Source: JANQPX01 sp965222015 (GTDB lineage Bacteria; Pseudomonadota; Alphaproteobacteria; Geminicoccales; Geminicoccaceae). Taken from it: a DNA stretch of 64,000 nt. The notes under the pieces were generated by a model. That model was not told the DNA's origin, ran no database searches, and saw only the letters and a program-made list of their open reading frames with translations. The stretch's first letter is position 1; each line of letters opens with the position of its first letter. The translations under genes and the position numbers were made by a program. This document shows positions 62,369 to 64,000 of the stretch, piece by piece. Location of the stretch: contig CBDCTL010000001.1 in NCBI GenBank assembly GCA_965222015.1, forward strand, positions 186,001 through 250,000, written 5' to 3'.

Positions 62369-63034
62369 TCAGGCGACGGCCGGCGCCGTCGCCACATCAA
62401 GCAATCCGGCCAGCACCTCGGGCGCCTGGGCGCCCGCGATGACGTGCTGCCGGTCGAAGACGTAGACCGGCACGCCCTGAACGCCCATCATCCGGGCGCG
62501 CTGATGCCCGCGGACGATGTCGGCGGCGAAGGCGTCGCCGGTGACGATGGCCTCGACGTCCGAACGCGCCAGGCCGGACCGTTCGGCCAGGTTCGTCAGA
62601 GCAGCCGCGTCACCGATGTCGATGCCGGCTTCGAAGAAGGCCTCGAACAGCGACCGGATCATCGCCTCGCCCTTCGCCTGTGACTGGGCCAGGAGCACGA
62701 GCCTCTGGGCGAGAACGGTGTTGGGCGTCCTTCCTATCCTGTCGAACGCGAAGGTGACTCCGTCCTCCTGCCCGGCTGCGGCGATGCGCGCATAGACGTC
62801 GTCGGCCCTGGCGTCGCCGCCGAACTTGGCGCGCAGATAGGTGCGCCGATCCATGCCCTCTCTCGGTAGCTGCGGGTTCAGCAGATAGGGCCACCAGCGC
62901 AGCTCGACCTTGAGCGCCGGACGCATGGCCGTGGCTTTGTCCAGACGGGCGAGGCCGAGATAGCACCAGGGACAGGCGAAGTCTGCGATCAGCTCGACCG
63001 TCGCGGTGTTTCCGTCTTCTGCCTGAATATCCAT
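62369..63034 (-). CDS. DsbA-family oxidoreductase, FrnE-like
   Basis: A 221-residue thioredoxin-fold protein without a signal peptide. The active-site motif is C21-P-W-C24 in DFACPWCYLG. The helical insert and GVQGVPVYVFDRQHVIAGAQ (cis-Pro loop) fit FrnE-type proteins. FrnE is known as a cytoplasmic disulfide isomerase or polyketide-associated oxidoreductase. The start MDIQAEDGN follows GGAG; a frame to 63070 has no site. It is convergent with the adhesin gene, nine bases away. Confidence 0.92.
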   Translation of the reverse strand: MDIQAEDGNTATVELIADFACPWCYLGLARLDKATAMRPALKVELRWWPYLLNPQLPREGMDRRTYLRAKFGGDARADDVYARIAAAGQEDGVTFAFDRIGRTPNTVLAQRLVLLAQSQAKGEAMIRSLFEAFFEAGIDIGDAAALTNLAERSGLARSDVEAIVTGDAFAADIVRGHQRARMMGVQGVPVYVFDRQHVIAGAQAPEVLAGLLDVATAPAVA

Positions 63035-63103
63035 CGAACAACTCCGGGGAGGAGAGCCGCAGGCCCCCAATCCATGGCTTCGCTCGCCACCGCCTGACTC
63101 GCA

Positions 63104-63139
63104 GTCGACGTTCGACCCGCCGTCGACGTTCGACCCGCG
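63104..63139. repeat. 18-bp tandem duplication
   Basis: Two 18-base units (63104-63121 and 63122-63139) are identical except for the last base. They lie just 5 bases downstream of the enolase-superfamily gene. A slippage product with no known role. Confidence 0.8.
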
Positions 63140-63143
63140 GTCG

Positions 63144-64000
63144 TCAGCGATCGATCCGGTAGCGATCGACGGCGTCAGGGTTCAGCTTGATGCCAAGACC
63201 AGGACCGTCCGGGACCTTGACTTCGCCATTGACCGGCTGAAGCGGCGTCGCCAGCAGCTCGTCGCGCAACGGGTTCTCACCGACATCGTATTCCAGCATG
63301 CGGTGATGGGGAAGGAAATCGGTGTGGGGAAAATCGGGCAGGGCCGAAAGGAAGTGCACGGCCGCCGCGAGGCCGACGGCGCCGCCCCAGCAATGGGGCG
63401 AATAGCGGAGATTGTGGATCCGGCAAAGGGCTGCGATGGCCCTGGCCTGGTCGAAGCCGCCGCAAAGCGTCAGATCCGGTTGCACCACGTCGATCGCACG
63501 CGGCTGCATCAGCCTTGCGAAATCATGCATCGTGTAGAGAGCCTCGCCGGCGGCGAGCGGAATGGTCGCGCGCGGCGAAAGCGCCCGATAGCCTTCGACG
63601 TCCTGGGGCGGCAGCGGTTCCTCGTAGAAATGAATGCCGACATCGGCGATCCCGGCCATGCTCTCGAGGGCCATATCGACGGTGTAGTTACCGTTGGCGT
63701 CCACCAGGATCAGCATATCGTCGCCGAGAATTTCGCGGGTCAGCGCGCAGCGCGCGGCGTCCAGCGCGGGGCTGAGCCCGATCTTGATCTTGGTGGCGTG
63801 AAATCCGGCTTCGGCGAACTGCTCGAGCTGGCTCGGCAGCTTGCGCTCGGGATTGTCGGTGATGTAGCCGTCCGAAGCGTAGGCCTGGATCACCTCCTTG
63901 CCGCGCCCGCCCAGCAGATCCGCCACCGAGACGCCGAGCGTCCGCCCGATCGCGTCGTGGCAGGCGATGTTGATGCCGCTGTAGCAGGCGGTCATCTGGT
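63144..64000 (-). CDS. Mandelate racemase/muconate lactonizing enzyme family protein, 5' end beyond window
   Basis: The visible part is about 285 codons. It shows enolase-superfamily catalytic features: KIKIG (KxK base), LVDANGNY (Asp metal ligand), FYEEPLPPQD (Glu) and AAGEALY (Glu). HCWGGAVGLAAAVHFLSALP follows near the end. Metal-dependent sugar-acid dehydratases and racemases share this layout; which acid it acts on cannot be told. The true start lies past 64000. Confidence 0.92.
   Translation of the reverse strand, partial: QMTACYSGINIACHDAIGRTLGVSVADLLGGRGKEVIQAYASDGYITDNPERKLPSQLEQFAEAGFHATKIKIGLSPALDAARCALTREILGDDMLILVDANGNYTVDMALESMAGIADVGIHFYEEPLPPQDVEGYRALSPRATIPLAAGEALYTMHDFARLMQPRAIDVVQPDLTLCGGFDQARAIAALCRIHNLRYSPHCWGGAVGLAAAVHFLSALPDFPHTDFLPHHRMLEYDVGENPLRDELLATPLQPVNGEVKVPDGPGLGIKLNPDAVDRYRIDR

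Noticed and set aside
1..64000. tRNA, rRNA, transposase, integrase or prophage genes
   Set aside because: None was recognised by eye. tRNA genes in particular need a dedicated scan to exclude.

Overview
The window is G+C-rich chromosomal DNA with tightly packed genes on both strands. Protein content points to a free-living alphaproteobacterium, probably Rhodospirillales/Hyphomicrobiales-like. The pointers are a class I PHA synthase, gltA next to gltX and comEC, the squalene genes hpnC-hpnD-hpnE, a DUF1127 protein, an Entner-Doudoroff operon and an oxalate/one-carbon locus with a tripartite tricarboxylate transporter. Order-level placement is inference. I see no rRNA, tRNA, CRISPR array, transposase or phage gene.

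Layout. 1-4 kb: start of a probable msrP, PHA synthase, a long OmpA-like lipoprotein. 4-13 kb: ArsR/SRPBCC pair, gamma-glutamyltranspeptidase homologue, small lipoprotein, citrate synthase, glutamyl-tRNA synthetase, ComEC. 13-22 kb: phytanoyl-CoA dioxygenase-like protein, MFS permease, hydrolase-OsmC fusion, cupin, J-domain protein, VOC protein, and a YtoQ / EboB (TatD-type) / EboA group. Four copies of a hairpin element of about 135-155 bp lie between genes in 5.4-21.1 kb, with none seen later. 22-29.6 kb: DUF1127 protein, MFS permease, and the overlapping operon hpnC-hpnD-hpnE-MATE-quinone oxidoreductase, whose first three genes should make squalene for hopanoids. 29.7-30.4 kb: a decayed cytidylate-kinase-like/BON pseudogene.

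30.6-42.3 kb is the most coherent functional block: a GntR/FCD regulator with a palindromic operator over its own promoter, oxalyl-CoA decarboxylase (oxc), formyl-CoA transferase (frc, carrying an apparent one-base frameshift), a formyltransferase/hydrolase of the 10-formyl-THF dehydrogenase type, formate-THF ligase (fhs), a tandem universal stress protein, a TctC-TctB-TctA uptake system and a class II aldolase. This reads as oxalate catabolism wired to folate one-carbon metabolism, with a candidate dedicated importer. A divergent SHMT-like enzyme and a LysR regulator follow.

44.6-50.5 kb: a SPOR protein and the minus-strand operon PfkB kinase-zwf-edd-eda, without pgl. 50.8-62.4 kb: one giant type I-secreted (RTX) adhesin locus. 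It is built from about 26 nearly identical 303-bp (101-residue) cadherin-like repeats, then more divergent cadherin-like domains, a LamG-like domain and glycine/aspartate-rich RTX repeats. Its reading frame is broken at several points inside the array, which means either assembly error in the repeats or real decay. 62.4-64 kb: a FrnE/DsbA-type oxidoreductase and a truncated enolase-superfamily gene.
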